This document shows positions 1-7,001 of a stretch of 7,688 nucleotides of DNA, one piece after another (the first letter of the stretch is position 1; the number at the start of each line of letters is the position of its first letter). The position numbers were made by a program, and so were the translations under genes. The notes under the pieces are model-generated. The model saw only the letters and a program-made list of their open reading frames with translations, made no database searches and had not been told where the DNA came from. Source of the stretch: Desulfobacula sp. (GTDB taxonomy: Bacteria > Desulfobacterota > Desulfobacteria > Desulfobacterales > Desulfobacteraceae). The stretch is taken from NCBI GenBank assembly GCA_018702715.1, contig JABIYQ010000399.1, forward strand, positions 1 to 7,688, given 5' to 3'.

Positions 1-3000
1 TTAATACTGATATAATCACCAGTGAACATTTTAACCCCATTGAGCATACACTCTTTTTTGTGTTCATTGCAAACAAGATTTTCACAACCCACCAAACAGG
101 TTTTATCAAGATTGTATGCCACCACTGCAGCATGGGAAGTAAGCCCCCCCCTTGCAGTCAGAATTCCGTCTGCTGCATCAATTTCCAGGATATCATCTGG
201 AACCGTATCATTCCTTAATAAAATTAACAGGGAATCTGGATCACTCTTTCTGAAGGCATCAATTTCTTCCAAAGTAAAAACAATTCTCCCACTCATGGCA
301 CCTCCACTTACTCCGATCCCCTGGCCAAGATATGCCTTATCAAGGATTTCCGGGGCCACATCAAAATCTTCAATCTTTTTTCTATCCCGCAGGGACATTT
401 CCCTTGCCTGAAGTATAAAAAGATCTTTTTTAGTTTCGCCTTCAAAGGTGAATTCTATTTCCTGGGGGTTCCATCCCTCTTTATAAATAAGTCGATGTAT
501 TATTTTTATCAATTGCAAATATATATCAGGGAAACTTTCCTCAAGGCTTATCTTTGAATCGCGTTCTTCAAGTTCCCTCTGGACAATAGATATGGGAAGT
601 GTTTTTACAAGCCCTGAGACAACATCCTCTCCCTGGTTGCCAATGGTAAAATCCCCCCAAAGCTGTATTGTATCTCCAGGAAGCCTTGGGCTATGGCTGA
701 AGACAACACCTGATCCCGACTGCCTGGACAGGTTTCCATACACCATGGATTGAATCGTAACAGCAGTTCCCCAGTCATCTGATATTCCCATAATCCTTCT
801 GTAATCCCTTCCCCTTTTGGATTCCCAAGAGGAAAAAACCTGGTCAATGGCCAGAAATAACTGGTCAACGGGAGACTCTATCAATTCAATCCCCGTATCA
901 ATTAACAATTGTTTATAGGCAAGGGCAACTGCCTTCATCTGGTCACCGGAAAAATATCGTTTAAACTCAAGTTTGTTCTTTTTTTTCTTTAAATAAATGA
1001 TATGATCAAACTCATCTCTTTTAATTCCAAAAGCCATCCCATATCCTTGAATAAACCTCCGGTAGCTGTCCCAGGCAAACCATGGATTTTTGCTTTTTTT
1101 TGCGATGCTTGCCGCGATTTTTTCGTTCATCCCCACATTTAAAAATGAATCGAGCATTCCAGGTTGTGAAATGGAAGAACCACTCCTGACGGATAACAGC
1201 AATGGGTTTTTAGGATCGCCAAAGGTTTTTTGGGTCTTTTTTTCCAGGTTGTCCACCATTTTAGCCACATATCGCTTGAAATTGATGTTGGCTGGTTTGT
1301 AATTATTGATGATTTCGCGACATTTAAAGACCTCTGTGGTAATAATAAATCCTTCCGGGACAGCAGCGCCTAATTTTTTTAATTTGATCAGGTTTAACCC
1401 TTTATTCCCTAGAAATATAATATTATTGCCAATGGGATCTGAACTGCCGATTTCAATGACAGCGCTTTTAGGATCATAATTTAGCAACCGGCTTAAATGG
1501 ATTTGTGATAACTTTTCAGACTGTTGAAAAAGGGTTTGCAATATCCTGTTTAAAAAGACATCCATCTGCTGAAGCCCAAGTGAAGTTGCAATTCTGTCCA
1601 TGAAAAAAATTTCGGCAACTCTTTTGTCCAGCTTGGATTCCTGCTTTTTAGATCCATTGGGAAGATATTTTTTAAGAATCTTTTTCTTTCCTATTCTGGC
1701 TTCTATCTGGGATAAATTGCTGGAATGGATATTATTGAAATAATCATTTATGATATCGCCAACCGCAGATATAAAACCTTTAAAAATATCCAGATACTGG
1801 GTAAATGAACAGGTCCTTATATCCATGGAAAATTTTAAAAATTCCATCTGTAAATCCAGCTGATTGGATGAAATTCCGTCCAGATCCAAAGCCATCCTGA
1901 ACAGATCCAGGATACGGTAAATCCGATTAAAGGTAGCCTTTGTGATCACCTGAAGATCAATGCTGTTGACTAATTCTTCAAACTCCACATTCAGGATATT
2001 CTCAACTCTAAGGGTTAAACCCAAAGCATCAAATTTTGCTTCATTGTAACTTCCGTACATGGAAGGAATATCAACTGCAAAATGGCGTTTATGATAAATC
2101 GCTTCATTGGCTTCATAAATTTTGTCTGAAAGAATAATATTTTTAAGCTCTTTCATATAGGTAAGAAGCGAGAAGATTTTATTTTCCTGTTTTTTTTCTT
2201 CAAGGGCGGATAAAAGCTTCTTGGTATCCGGCAGATTTTCGCAATTAAAAGTAGACAGGTATTTTTTTAATTCCAGGTTGTCAATTCGGTATTTTTGGTT
2301 TAAGAGCCTGTAGAATTCAAAGATCATCTTCATTCTTGACCGGTCCAGATCTGCAACCCCTTTATGGCTAACGCCGTCAATTAAATTATTAACAGCATCC
2401 TGGGTATAGATCAGATAGTCTTTTGGAAGGGATATGCCCTTTGATACAATAGAATTGAAAATGATTTTCGGTCCGTCAATAAATGGCCCTGAGGATTCAA
2501 TTGCGCTATAAATGGATGGAGGAAGGTAAGGCGTAAGGTTTTTTTTGTTCCCGCTCTTCCAGAAGAGAATTACCTCTTTTATAAAATCTACGATCCGGCT
2601 TGAACTTTCAACATGACATTGCTTTCTTAAAAAATGGATTAAAACATCCTTTCTCTGACAGGATTCATCCAACTGGGTGGAGATATCCCTGAGTTGTCCC
2701 TCGGCTCCAATTTCATTGAAAAAGGCTGGTAATAACCTTGACATCTGCTTTACCAGATTAAACACCTGTGCAATATCTGAGTTTAAAAACTTTGTAATAT
2801 CCCTTGGGAACAAGTCAGTATCTTTAATAAAGACACCACCGATAGCCAGAGATATAATCAAAGCTGATAAGAGTCTTCTGGATTTTTTGGGATGTTGGCC
2901 GATCAGGTCGAGAAACACGCGGATATTTTTAACATGGGCTGAATTACTTTTTATCTGCCAGTCTTCACCTGTCCCGGCAATCATTGGAAATTGAAACCCG

Positions 3001-4133
3001 TGATCAACAGTCCTGTCTATAAAATGATTGATCAGTTCTATTTTAGAGGTTTTATAAACCGCTTCCCCAATTTTATGAACGCAATCCAGAACGGTTTCAG
3101 GGTATTTACCCTTATGCTCTTTGAGCAGTGAAAATGCTTGATTAATGATATTGATATCTTTTTTAAAATCCTTATCACCGATCAGGAGGCTAAGGGTTGT
3201 ATTAATATCCCGCAGGGCCTGGACATGGATGGTATATAGACCTGGAATATGAATAATATAAAAAAGGAAAGTAAGTTTTAGATGCAAGCCCCTTAAATCA
3301 TCACCGCTTTCGAGAAGTATTTTTTTAGGCACTGCCCAAATCCGGCTGACAAAATCCTGGTAGCCTACAAGATTTGTCAATTGTTGTGATGCATGGCGTG
3401 GTTTTTGATCCAAGGTCTGAATAATAGACTCAAAGTCTTTTCGCCAGGTTAATATTTTTTTGTGGGATACTTCTCTTAATATATGTTGTAACTTTTCATC
3501 CAATTCATTTACATCCATACTCAGACCAATCCAGGAAATCGGGTCTTCCTGTTTCAACCAGTAGGTAAATGAGCATTCGTAAAATTTTACAAGAAATAAG
3601 TTTAATGGTTTGAAAATTTTTTCATCACCCTTAATGCAGCTTAGAAGGCTTTTTGCGATTTTATCCGGCTGGTAATAAGATCTGACAAAAAAATAAAATT
3701 CTTTTTCATCATAGGATTCAATTTTTAGTAAAGCCTTTTCGATAACCGGTCCAAACCTATCCATTTCCGGGTCGGATTCTTTGACAATATGCTGTAAAAA
3801 CAGCATTAAATTATCAGCAGCACTTGTTTTTATTTTTAAGCTTGAATCTGACTCAAATGACTCTATAAAAATATCAACAAACAATTCCAAAGCTTTTACT
3901 GCATTTGGATGGGGTTTGTATAAATAAAAATAATGAAGACTAAGATGCCTGGTTTCGCTGACAATAAATTCCCAGTTTTTATAGGGATGGGACAACTCTT
4001 CTAAAAAAATGTTCATCCGATTCAAAATTCCAACATAGGATGAAACAATATCTATAAAAATCTGATATTTGGAGTCAATAATAACATCAACTTTTGTATC
4101 GGATAAATTCACCTCAAGGGCAGTGGATTTCAC
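1..4133 (-). CDS. PPDK-like PEP/pyruvate-binding protein with ~900-residue N-terminal extension (3' end outside window)
   Basis: The frame is open from a GTG at 4131-4133 to the left edge (1377 whole codons), with no in-frame stop on codon-by-codon reading. Residues 1 to ~900 are helix-rich, rich in Leu/Ile/Phe/Lys, and match no domain I can name. One stretch looks like a family signature: RHFAVDIPSMYG at 683-694, followed by KFDALGL at 700-706. From ~905 the protein is PPDK-type rather than PEP-synthase-type. GNKG (Lys911) and SVRSG (Arg983) are followed by FAWDSYRRFIQ, WGTAVTIQSMVYGN, GEDVVSG, EIEF (Glu1225, Glu1227) and LQAR (Gln1242, Arg1244). These correspond to the ATP-grasp nucleotide-binding residues of Clostridium symbiosum PPDK as I recall them (Lys22, Arg92, Asp321, Glu323, Gln335, Arg337); the Asp is Glu here. 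The swivelling domain carries GGLTSHAA with phospho-acceptor His1334. Known PPDKs interconvert ATP, Pi and pyruvate with AMP, PPi and PEP in the cytoplasm. Activity here is inferred, because the PEP/pyruvate barrel is not visible. A non-canonical dikinase or phosphotransferase is the alternative. Confidence 0.9.
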   Translation of the reverse strand, partial: MKSTALEVNLSDTKVDVIIDSKYQIFIDIVSSYVGILNRMNIFLEELSHPYKNWEFIVSETRHLSLHYFYLYKPHPNAVKALELFVDIFIESFESDSSLKIKTSAADNLMLFLQHIVKESDPEMDRFGPVIEKALLKIESYDEKEFYFFVRSYYQPDKIAKSLLSCIKGDEKIFKPLNLFLVKFYECSFTYWLKQEDPISWIGLSMDVNELDEKLQHILREVSHKKILTWRKDFESIIQTLDQKPRHASQQLTNLVGYQDFVSRIWAVPKKILLESGDDLRGLHLKLTFLFYIIHIPGLYTIHVQALRDINTTLSLLIGDKDFKKDINIINQAFSLLKEHKGKYPETVLDCVHKIGEAVYKTSKIELINHFIDRTVDHGFQFPMIAGTGEDWQIKSNSAHVKNIRVFLDLIGQHPKKSRRLLSALIISLAIGGVFIKDTDLFPRDITKFLNSDIAQVFNLVKQMSRLLPAFFNEIGAEGQLRDISTQLDESCQRKDVLIHFLRKQCHVESSSRIVDFIKEVILFWKSGNKKNLTPYLPPSIYSAIESSGPFIDGPKIIFNSIVSKGISLPKDYLIYTQDAVNNLIDGVSHKGVADLDRSRMKMIFEFYRLLNQKYRIDNLELKKYLSTFNCENLPDTKKLLSALEEKKQENKIFSLLTYMKELKNIILSDKIYEANEAIYHKRHFAVDIPSMYGSYNEAKFDALGLTLRVENILNVEFEELVNSIDLQVITKATFNRIYRILDLFRMALDLDGISSNQLDLQMEFLKFSMDIRTCSFTQYLDIFKGFISAVGDIINDYFNNIHSSNLSQIEARIGKKKILKKYLPNGSKKQESKLDKRVAEIFFMDRIATSLGLQQMDVFLNRILQTLFQQSEKLSQIHLSRLLNYDPKSAVIEIGSSDPIGNNIIFLGNKGLNLIKLKKLGAAVPEGFIITTEVFKCREIINNYKPANINFKRYVAKMVDNLEKKTQKTFGDPKNPLLLSVRSGSSISQPGMLDSFLNVGMNEKIAASIAKKSKNPWFAWDSYRRFIQGYGMAFGIKRDEFDHIIYLKKKKNKLEFKRYFSGDQMKAVALAYKQLLIDTGIELIESPVDQLFLAIDQVFSSWESKRGRDYRRIMGISDDWGTAVTIQSMVYGNLSRQSGSGVVFSHSPRLPGDTIQLWGDFTIGNQGEDVVSGLVKTLPISIVQRELEERDSKISLEESFPDIYLQLIKIIHRLIYKEGWNPQEIEFTFEGETKKDLFILQAREMSLRDRKKIEDFDVAPEILDKAYLGQGIGVSGGAMSGRIVFTLEEIDAFRKSDPDSLLILLRNDTVPDDILEIDAADGILTARGGLTSHAAVVAYNLDKTCLVGCENLVCNEHKKECMLNGVKMFTGDYISI
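144..151 (-). repeat. G8 homopolymer in the PPDK-like gene, next to the active-site His codon
   Basis: The coding strand has eight consecutive G, in the codons AGG GGG GGG for Arg-Gly-Gly just before Leu-Thr-Ser-His. The frame is intact through the tract, with good homology on both sides. Long G runs are prone to replication slippage. The Gly-Gly motif itself explains most of the run, so this may be no more than codon choice. Confidence 0.6.
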
Positions 4134-4139
4134 AAAGAG

Positions 4140-4145
4140 TCCTCT
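4140..4145 (-). promoter_or_regulatory. Ribosome binding site fixing the GTG start of the PPDK-like gene
   Basis: On the minus strand AGAGGA lies six bases before GTG (4131-4133). The frame is open upstream to a TAA at 4195-4197, but that stretch has no ATG. The only earlier alternative is a TTG at 4152-4154, which has no comparable purine-rich site. GTG is therefore the best start. Confidence 0.65.
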
Positions 4146-4190
4146 TTTTATTTGCAACTTGTTTGATAATTTTTTTACCCAAGCTTTGGC

Positions 4191-4218
4191 ATTTTAACAC
4201 GTTGATTGGTATTTTCAA
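4191..4218 (-). promoter_or_regulatory. Putative sigma70-type promoter for the PPDK-like gene
   Basis: Read on the minus strand, TTGAAA (4213-4218) and TAAAAT (4191-4196) are separated by 16 bases. Each differs from the consensus hexamer at one position. The predicted transcript would begin near 4184, giving a leader of about 50 bases before the GTG. The surrounding DNA is AT-rich, so chance matches are possible. The spacing and its place between two codirectional genes favour it. If real, the PPDK-like gene can be expressed independently of the upstream transporter gene. Confidence 0.45.
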
Positions 4219-4282
4219 TGATCTTTATGGATTTTAAATATTTTGTAACCCTATTTATAATCTAATACCGGCATACAGAAAA

Positions 4283-5572
4283 CTATAATGTTTTTGAAGA
4301 ATGGGGGACCCACTGAGCCTTTTTAGTTTTTACAACGGATGGGATAAGCCCTAAAGTGATTATAAAGACAAAAACCATGACAGAGCTGAACAGGATCAAG
4401 GTGTCGTAGTTGCTCAAGATCAGGCCTTTAAAGAGCCAGGTTTCGCTTAAGATGGCATATTCAATAAGTTTTCCGCTGATCACGCCGGAAATAGCGGCTC
4501 CCCCCCATTGCAGGGACATGCAAAAAGAAATGATAACAGATTTATTTTTTACGGGTGCAAGTGCCACCATTTCAGATGTAACGGCAATGGAGGATGACGC
4601 TTGAATCAAACCGAGGCTAAAGGTGATAAAACTGAAATAAAACACCTGGGAAAGGGGACTTAAATCCCTTAATATCACCAGGAATAAAAATAGAAAATAA
4701 GAAAAATGGACCACAAGAAAGACCATTTTGGTTCCGAATTTATCCACCAATTTTCCACCGACATAAAAACCGATCATTGACCCCACAAAAAGCATGGTAC
4801 CCATGTAAACGATTGTATCATCGGAAAAATGCAAAACATTTTTTTCAAGCAGCCCCATGGTGACAGGCCAGGTGCCCGTGGCAAGCATCAATAAAAAACA
4901 ATATGCACAAAATGGCATATAACCGGGTACCTCAGGGATACTTGCAATAATTTTCAGTATATGCTTTTTTTCGGATCTGCTTTTTTCTATTTCCGGAATT
5001 TTTGAATAGAGAAATATCTGGAGAATGAGTAAGCAGGTAAAAAAAGTCAAAATAAGCTGAAAGGTTCCAAGGGATGTACTCTTTTCTAAAATAAATGTCA
5101 GGATAAAGGAACAGCCAATGGCAAAAATCTGCCAGGATACCCGCAAGGTTCCGAAAAAAGATCCTCTGACAGCTTCTGGAATCAAAGGGCTTAAAAGGGC
5201 AAACCATCCTGACAATAGTGCAGATATACCAATGCTGAACAGGGTAATGCCGCAGACAACAAACTTAATGGATGGTTGTGTATCAAAAAATCCTGCCAAA
5301 ATGAGGAGAAAAAAACCAGCAATTGTCAGAATAATTCCTGATACGCCTATTTTTTTCTTGCCGTGTTTGTCGGCATAATACGCAAATGGTATGGATAAGA
5401 AAAACAAAATTACAGAAGGCAGAGACAAAAGGATCAATACGTCTGAACTTTTTAATCCCATTTTTAAAAAATATGAAAGTAAAAATCCATTCTTGAAAAA
5501 GAGCTGGGGCATGATGCTTGAACAGACCGCAAGAACGATTGTCATCAAAATTTTATTTTTAAATATGTTCAT
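4283..5572 (-). CDS. Major facilitator superfamily (MFS) transporter, substrate unknown
   Basis: This is a complete 429-residue inner-membrane protein, a normal length for a 12-helix MFS carrier. The sequence is a series of hydrophobic segments with short polar loops. An MFS motif A lies between TM2 and TM3 (AYYADKHGKKKIG, about 64-76). A degenerate second copy sits in the C-terminal half (GGKLVDKFGTKM, about 272-283), as expected from the duplicated six-helix fold. The polar central loop, rich in Lys, Glu and Ser, is near residues 190-208, and the C-terminal tail after about 412 is cytoplasmic. The ATG at 5570-5572 has AGGG (5578-5581) five bases upstream. It is divergent from the binding-protein gene and codirectional with the PPDK-like gene. 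Nothing visible identifies the substrate. Its neighbour hints at a small carboxylate or a metabolite of central carbon metabolism, but that is inference, and an efflux role is equally possible. Confidence 0.92.
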   Translation of the reverse strand: MNIFKNKILMTIVLAVCSSIMPQLFFKNGFLLSYFLKMGLKSSDVLILLSLPSVILFFLSIPFAYYADKHGKKKIGVSGIILTIAGFFLLILAGFFDTQPSIKFVVCGITLFSIGISALLSGWFALLSPLIPEAVRGSFFGTLRVSWQIFAIGCSFILTFILEKSTSLGTFQLILTFFTCLLILQIFLYSKIPEIEKSRSEKKHILKIIASIPEVPGYMPFCAYCFLLMLATGTWPVTMGLLEKNVLHFSDDTIVYMGTMLFVGSMIGFYVGGKLVDKFGTKMVFLVVHFSYFLFLFLVILRDLSPLSQVFYFSFITFSLGLIQASSSIAVTSEMVALAPVKNKSVIISFCMSLQWGGAAISGVISGKLIEYAILSETWLFKGLILSNYDTLILFSSVMVFVFIITLGLIPSVVKTKKAQWVPHSSKTL

Positions 5573-5720
5573 TTAAACCCTGAAAAAGCATCGTTTTTAA
5601 TTTTTTTTGCATTGTGAAGAAAATAGGTATCTTTTTTCAGTGAGCAAGTTGTTTTCTGATTATTTTTTACTAGGAGCATATACTTGAATTTTCTTTTTGA
5701 GAATTAATTTGTTTTATAAA

Positions 5721-5730
5721 AAGATATCTT
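5721..5730. promoter_or_regulatory. 10-bp perfect palindrome AAGATATCTT, possible operator half
   Basis: AAGATATCTT is fully self-complementary and lies 7 bases upstream of the larger inverted repeat, about 80-90 bases before the binding-protein start. Its position suits a regulator site. Short AT palindromes are common by chance in DNA this AT-rich. Confidence 0.25.
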
Positions 5731-5737
5731 GTAAGTT

Positions 5738-5760
5738 AATTTTAAAAACTGGTTAAAATT
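5738..5760. promoter_or_regulatory. Perfect 8-bp inverted repeat with 7-base spacer, possible operator
   Basis: AATTTTAA (5738-5745) and TTAAAATT (5753-5760) are exact reverse complements around AAACTGG. The element lies 52 bases before the binding-protein ATG and overlaps the possible -10 region, where a dimeric regulator could act. A short T-run follows, but the stem is entirely A/T and sits inside a promoter region, so I do not read it as a terminator. Chance occurrence in AT-rich DNA cannot be excluded. Confidence 0.3.
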
Positions 5761-5812
5761 TTTGTTAGTGAAAAGATAGCAATACTACCAAATTACAGGT
5801 GGATAATACACT

Positions 5813-6994
5813 ATGAAAAATGCTTATAGCCGTATACTTTTTTTAACTATTCCCTTATTATTCATTATTATATCATCCATATGCCATGCCGGTGAAAAGC
5901 CAATACTTATAGGAGCCAGTGTATCCTTAGAGGGTAAATATATTGAAACATCCTTTATGGTACAAAATGGATATAAGCTATGGGCTGAGCAAGTGAACAA
6001 ACAAGGCGGATTATTAGGACGCCCGGTAAAGCTTATTCTTTATAATGATAAAAGCCGGAAAAAACTTGCCGCATCCCTTTATGAAAAGTTGATCGTTGAG
6101 GACAGGGTTGATTTAACGCTTTCACCCTATGGAACCCCCCTTACCATGGTCGCATCTGAAGCAACTGAGAAACATGGCTATGTCATGCTGGCCAGCGCTG
6201 CTGCAAGTGAACAAATCTGGGAGAGAGGATATAAATATATATTTGGGGTATATGCACTTGCAGATCGATATTTTATAGGCTTTCAGGACCTTTTGGCAAG
6301 ACAAGGTTATGAATCTATAGGAATTCTCTTTGAGAACACGGCGTTTAATATTTCAATTGCAAAGGGCGTCAGAAAATGGGCTGACCGTTTCAATCTCAAG
6401 CTAGTATACGATAATGGTTTTGATGATGCCGATAATGAGCTTCCCATAATTCTCAAACAAGTCATGGGAAAAAATATTGATGGGTTGATCTTCAGCGGTT
6501 ACTCCCCCCAGTGTTATCAGTTTATTGACCTGATGAAAAAGGCTGATTACCGCCCAAAGTCTTTATCTTTTACAATAGCGCCCATACACCCTGATTTTTA
6601 TAAAAAGGCGGGTCCTTTTGCTGAAGGTATTTTTGCACCATCCCAGTGGGAACCCGATGAACGGATCCCTTTTCCAGGAACAAAACAATTTATAAAAGAC
6701 TTTAAGGAATTTACAGGAAAGATGCCTTCGTATCACGCAGCATCTGCATATTCGGCCTGCCAGATTTTGGAAAAGGCAATCATTCAGGCCCAGGCGATTG
6801 ACCATGAAAAAATTAGAAATTATGTGAGTTCTTTTGATACGATAACGATTATGGGCAGGTTTAAAGTGGATCACACGGGTCGTCAGGTTGGACACAATCC
6901 AATTCTTATTCAATGGCAAAATGGCAAAAAAGAGATTGTGTATCCAGGCAAAATGAGCACTTCACAGCCACAATTCAATTCTTCCGGGGAATAA
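5813..6994 (+). CDS. Periplasmic solute-binding protein, branched-chain amino acid (LivK-like, Peripla_BP_6) class
   Basis: This complete 393-residue protein has a length usual for type I periplasmic binding proteins. A signal peptide is clear: basic start (MKNAYSR), hydrophobic core at 8-20, and likely signal peptidase I cleavage after CHA (residue 26). Cys24 is not in a lipobox, so a soluble periplasmic protein is expected. The mature part begins with ILIGASVSLEGKY, the first beta strand and ligand loop of the family. NKQGGLLGRPVKLILYND follows at 62-79. Next come LAASLYEKLIVEDRVD, which is the 'aekLi..d.Vd' pattern, and a ligand-side loop SPYGTPLTMVASEA at 104-117. The second lobe continues through GILFEN, the IDGLIFSGYSPQ strand and YHAASAYSACQIL. 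The family binds amino acids, amides, aromatic acids or other small organic ligands; the ligand here is unknown. A sensor gene starts seven bases after the stop and no permease or ATPase genes are visible, so a sensing role is plausible. Confidence 0.9.
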   Translation: MKNAYSRILFLTIPLLFIIISSICHAGEKPILIGASVSLEGKYIETSFMVQNGYKLWAEQVNKQGGLLGRPVKLILYNDKSRKKLAASLYEKLIVEDRVDLTLSPYGTPLTMVASEATEKHGYVMLASAAASEQIWERGYKYIFGVYALADRYFIGFQDLLARQGYESIGILFENTAFNISIAKGVRKWADRFNLKLVYDNGFDDADNELPIILKQVMGKNIDGLIFSGYSPQCYQFIDLMKKADYRPKSLSFTIAPIHPDFYKKAGPFAEGIFAPSQWEPDERIPFPGTKQFIKDFKEFTGKMPSYHAASAYSACQILEKAIIQAQAIDHEKIRNYVSSFDTITIMGRFKVDHTGRQVGHNPILIQWQNGKKEIVYPGKMSTSQPQFNSSGE

Positions 6995-7001
6995 CTTTAA
7001 A

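Larger units (their letters stand above)
4134..4282. other. Intergenic region between the transporter and PPDK-like genes
   Basis: This 149-bp stretch between two minus-strand genes holds the putative promoter and ribosome binding site listed separately. I see no GC-rich hairpin followed by a T-run that would act as an intrinsic terminator after the transporter gene. Transcription from the transporter may therefore continue into the PPDK-like gene. No convincing small ORF or RNA gene was seen. Confidence 0.6.
5573..5812. promoter_or_regulatory. Divergent intergenic region between transporter and binding-protein genes
   Basis: This 240-bp, very AT-rich region must carry the start signals for both the leftward transporter gene and the rightward binding-protein gene. 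It contains the palindrome at 5721-5730 and the inverted repeat at 5738-5760, both listed separately. The best rightward promoter I found is TTGTAA (5729-5734) with TAAAAT (5754-5759), but its 19-base spacer is long, so I do not assert it. I found no convincing leftward promoter. The rightward gene has AGGTGG (5797-5802), ten bases before its ATG. No RNA gene or plausible ORF was seen. Confidence 0.5.

Noticed and set aside
1..3. TTA at the left edge, which reads as a TAA stop on the minus strand
   Set aside because: The PPDK-like gene's codons occupy 3-5, 6-8 and so on, so this triplet is out of frame and the gene continues beyond the window.
22..411. Plus-strand open frame opposite the PPDK swivelling domain
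   Set aside because: The minus-strand frame encodes recognisable PPDK motifs through this interval, including GGLTSHAA; the plus-strand frame is its antisense shadow with no recognisable product.
605..868. Minus-strand open frame within the PPDK-like gene
   Set aside because: It lies in another frame of the same strand, while the main frame reads WGTAVTIQSMVYGN and GEDVVSG there.
2677..2994. Plus-strand open frame opposite the N-terminal extension
   Set aside because: The minus-strand frame is continuous and protein-like here, and I see no family resemblance in the antisense product.
4500..4506. G7 run in the transporter gene as a slippage switch
   Set aside because: It encodes a Gly-Gly pair after Trp in a membrane helix and is short enough to be ordinary codon use.
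5738..5767. Inverted repeat followed by a short T-run as an intrinsic terminator
   Set aside because: The stem contains only A/T pairs and would be very weak, and no plus-strand gene ends upstream of it.
5813..5893. Lipoprotein signal around Cys24 of the binding protein
   Set aside because: The residues before Cys are Ser-Ser-Ile, which do not fit a lipobox; CHA followed by Gly fits signal peptidase I cleavage better.
6563..6919. Minus-strand open frame opposite the binding-protein gene
   Set aside because: The plus strand encodes a clear binding-protein second lobe here; the opposite frame is a shadow.
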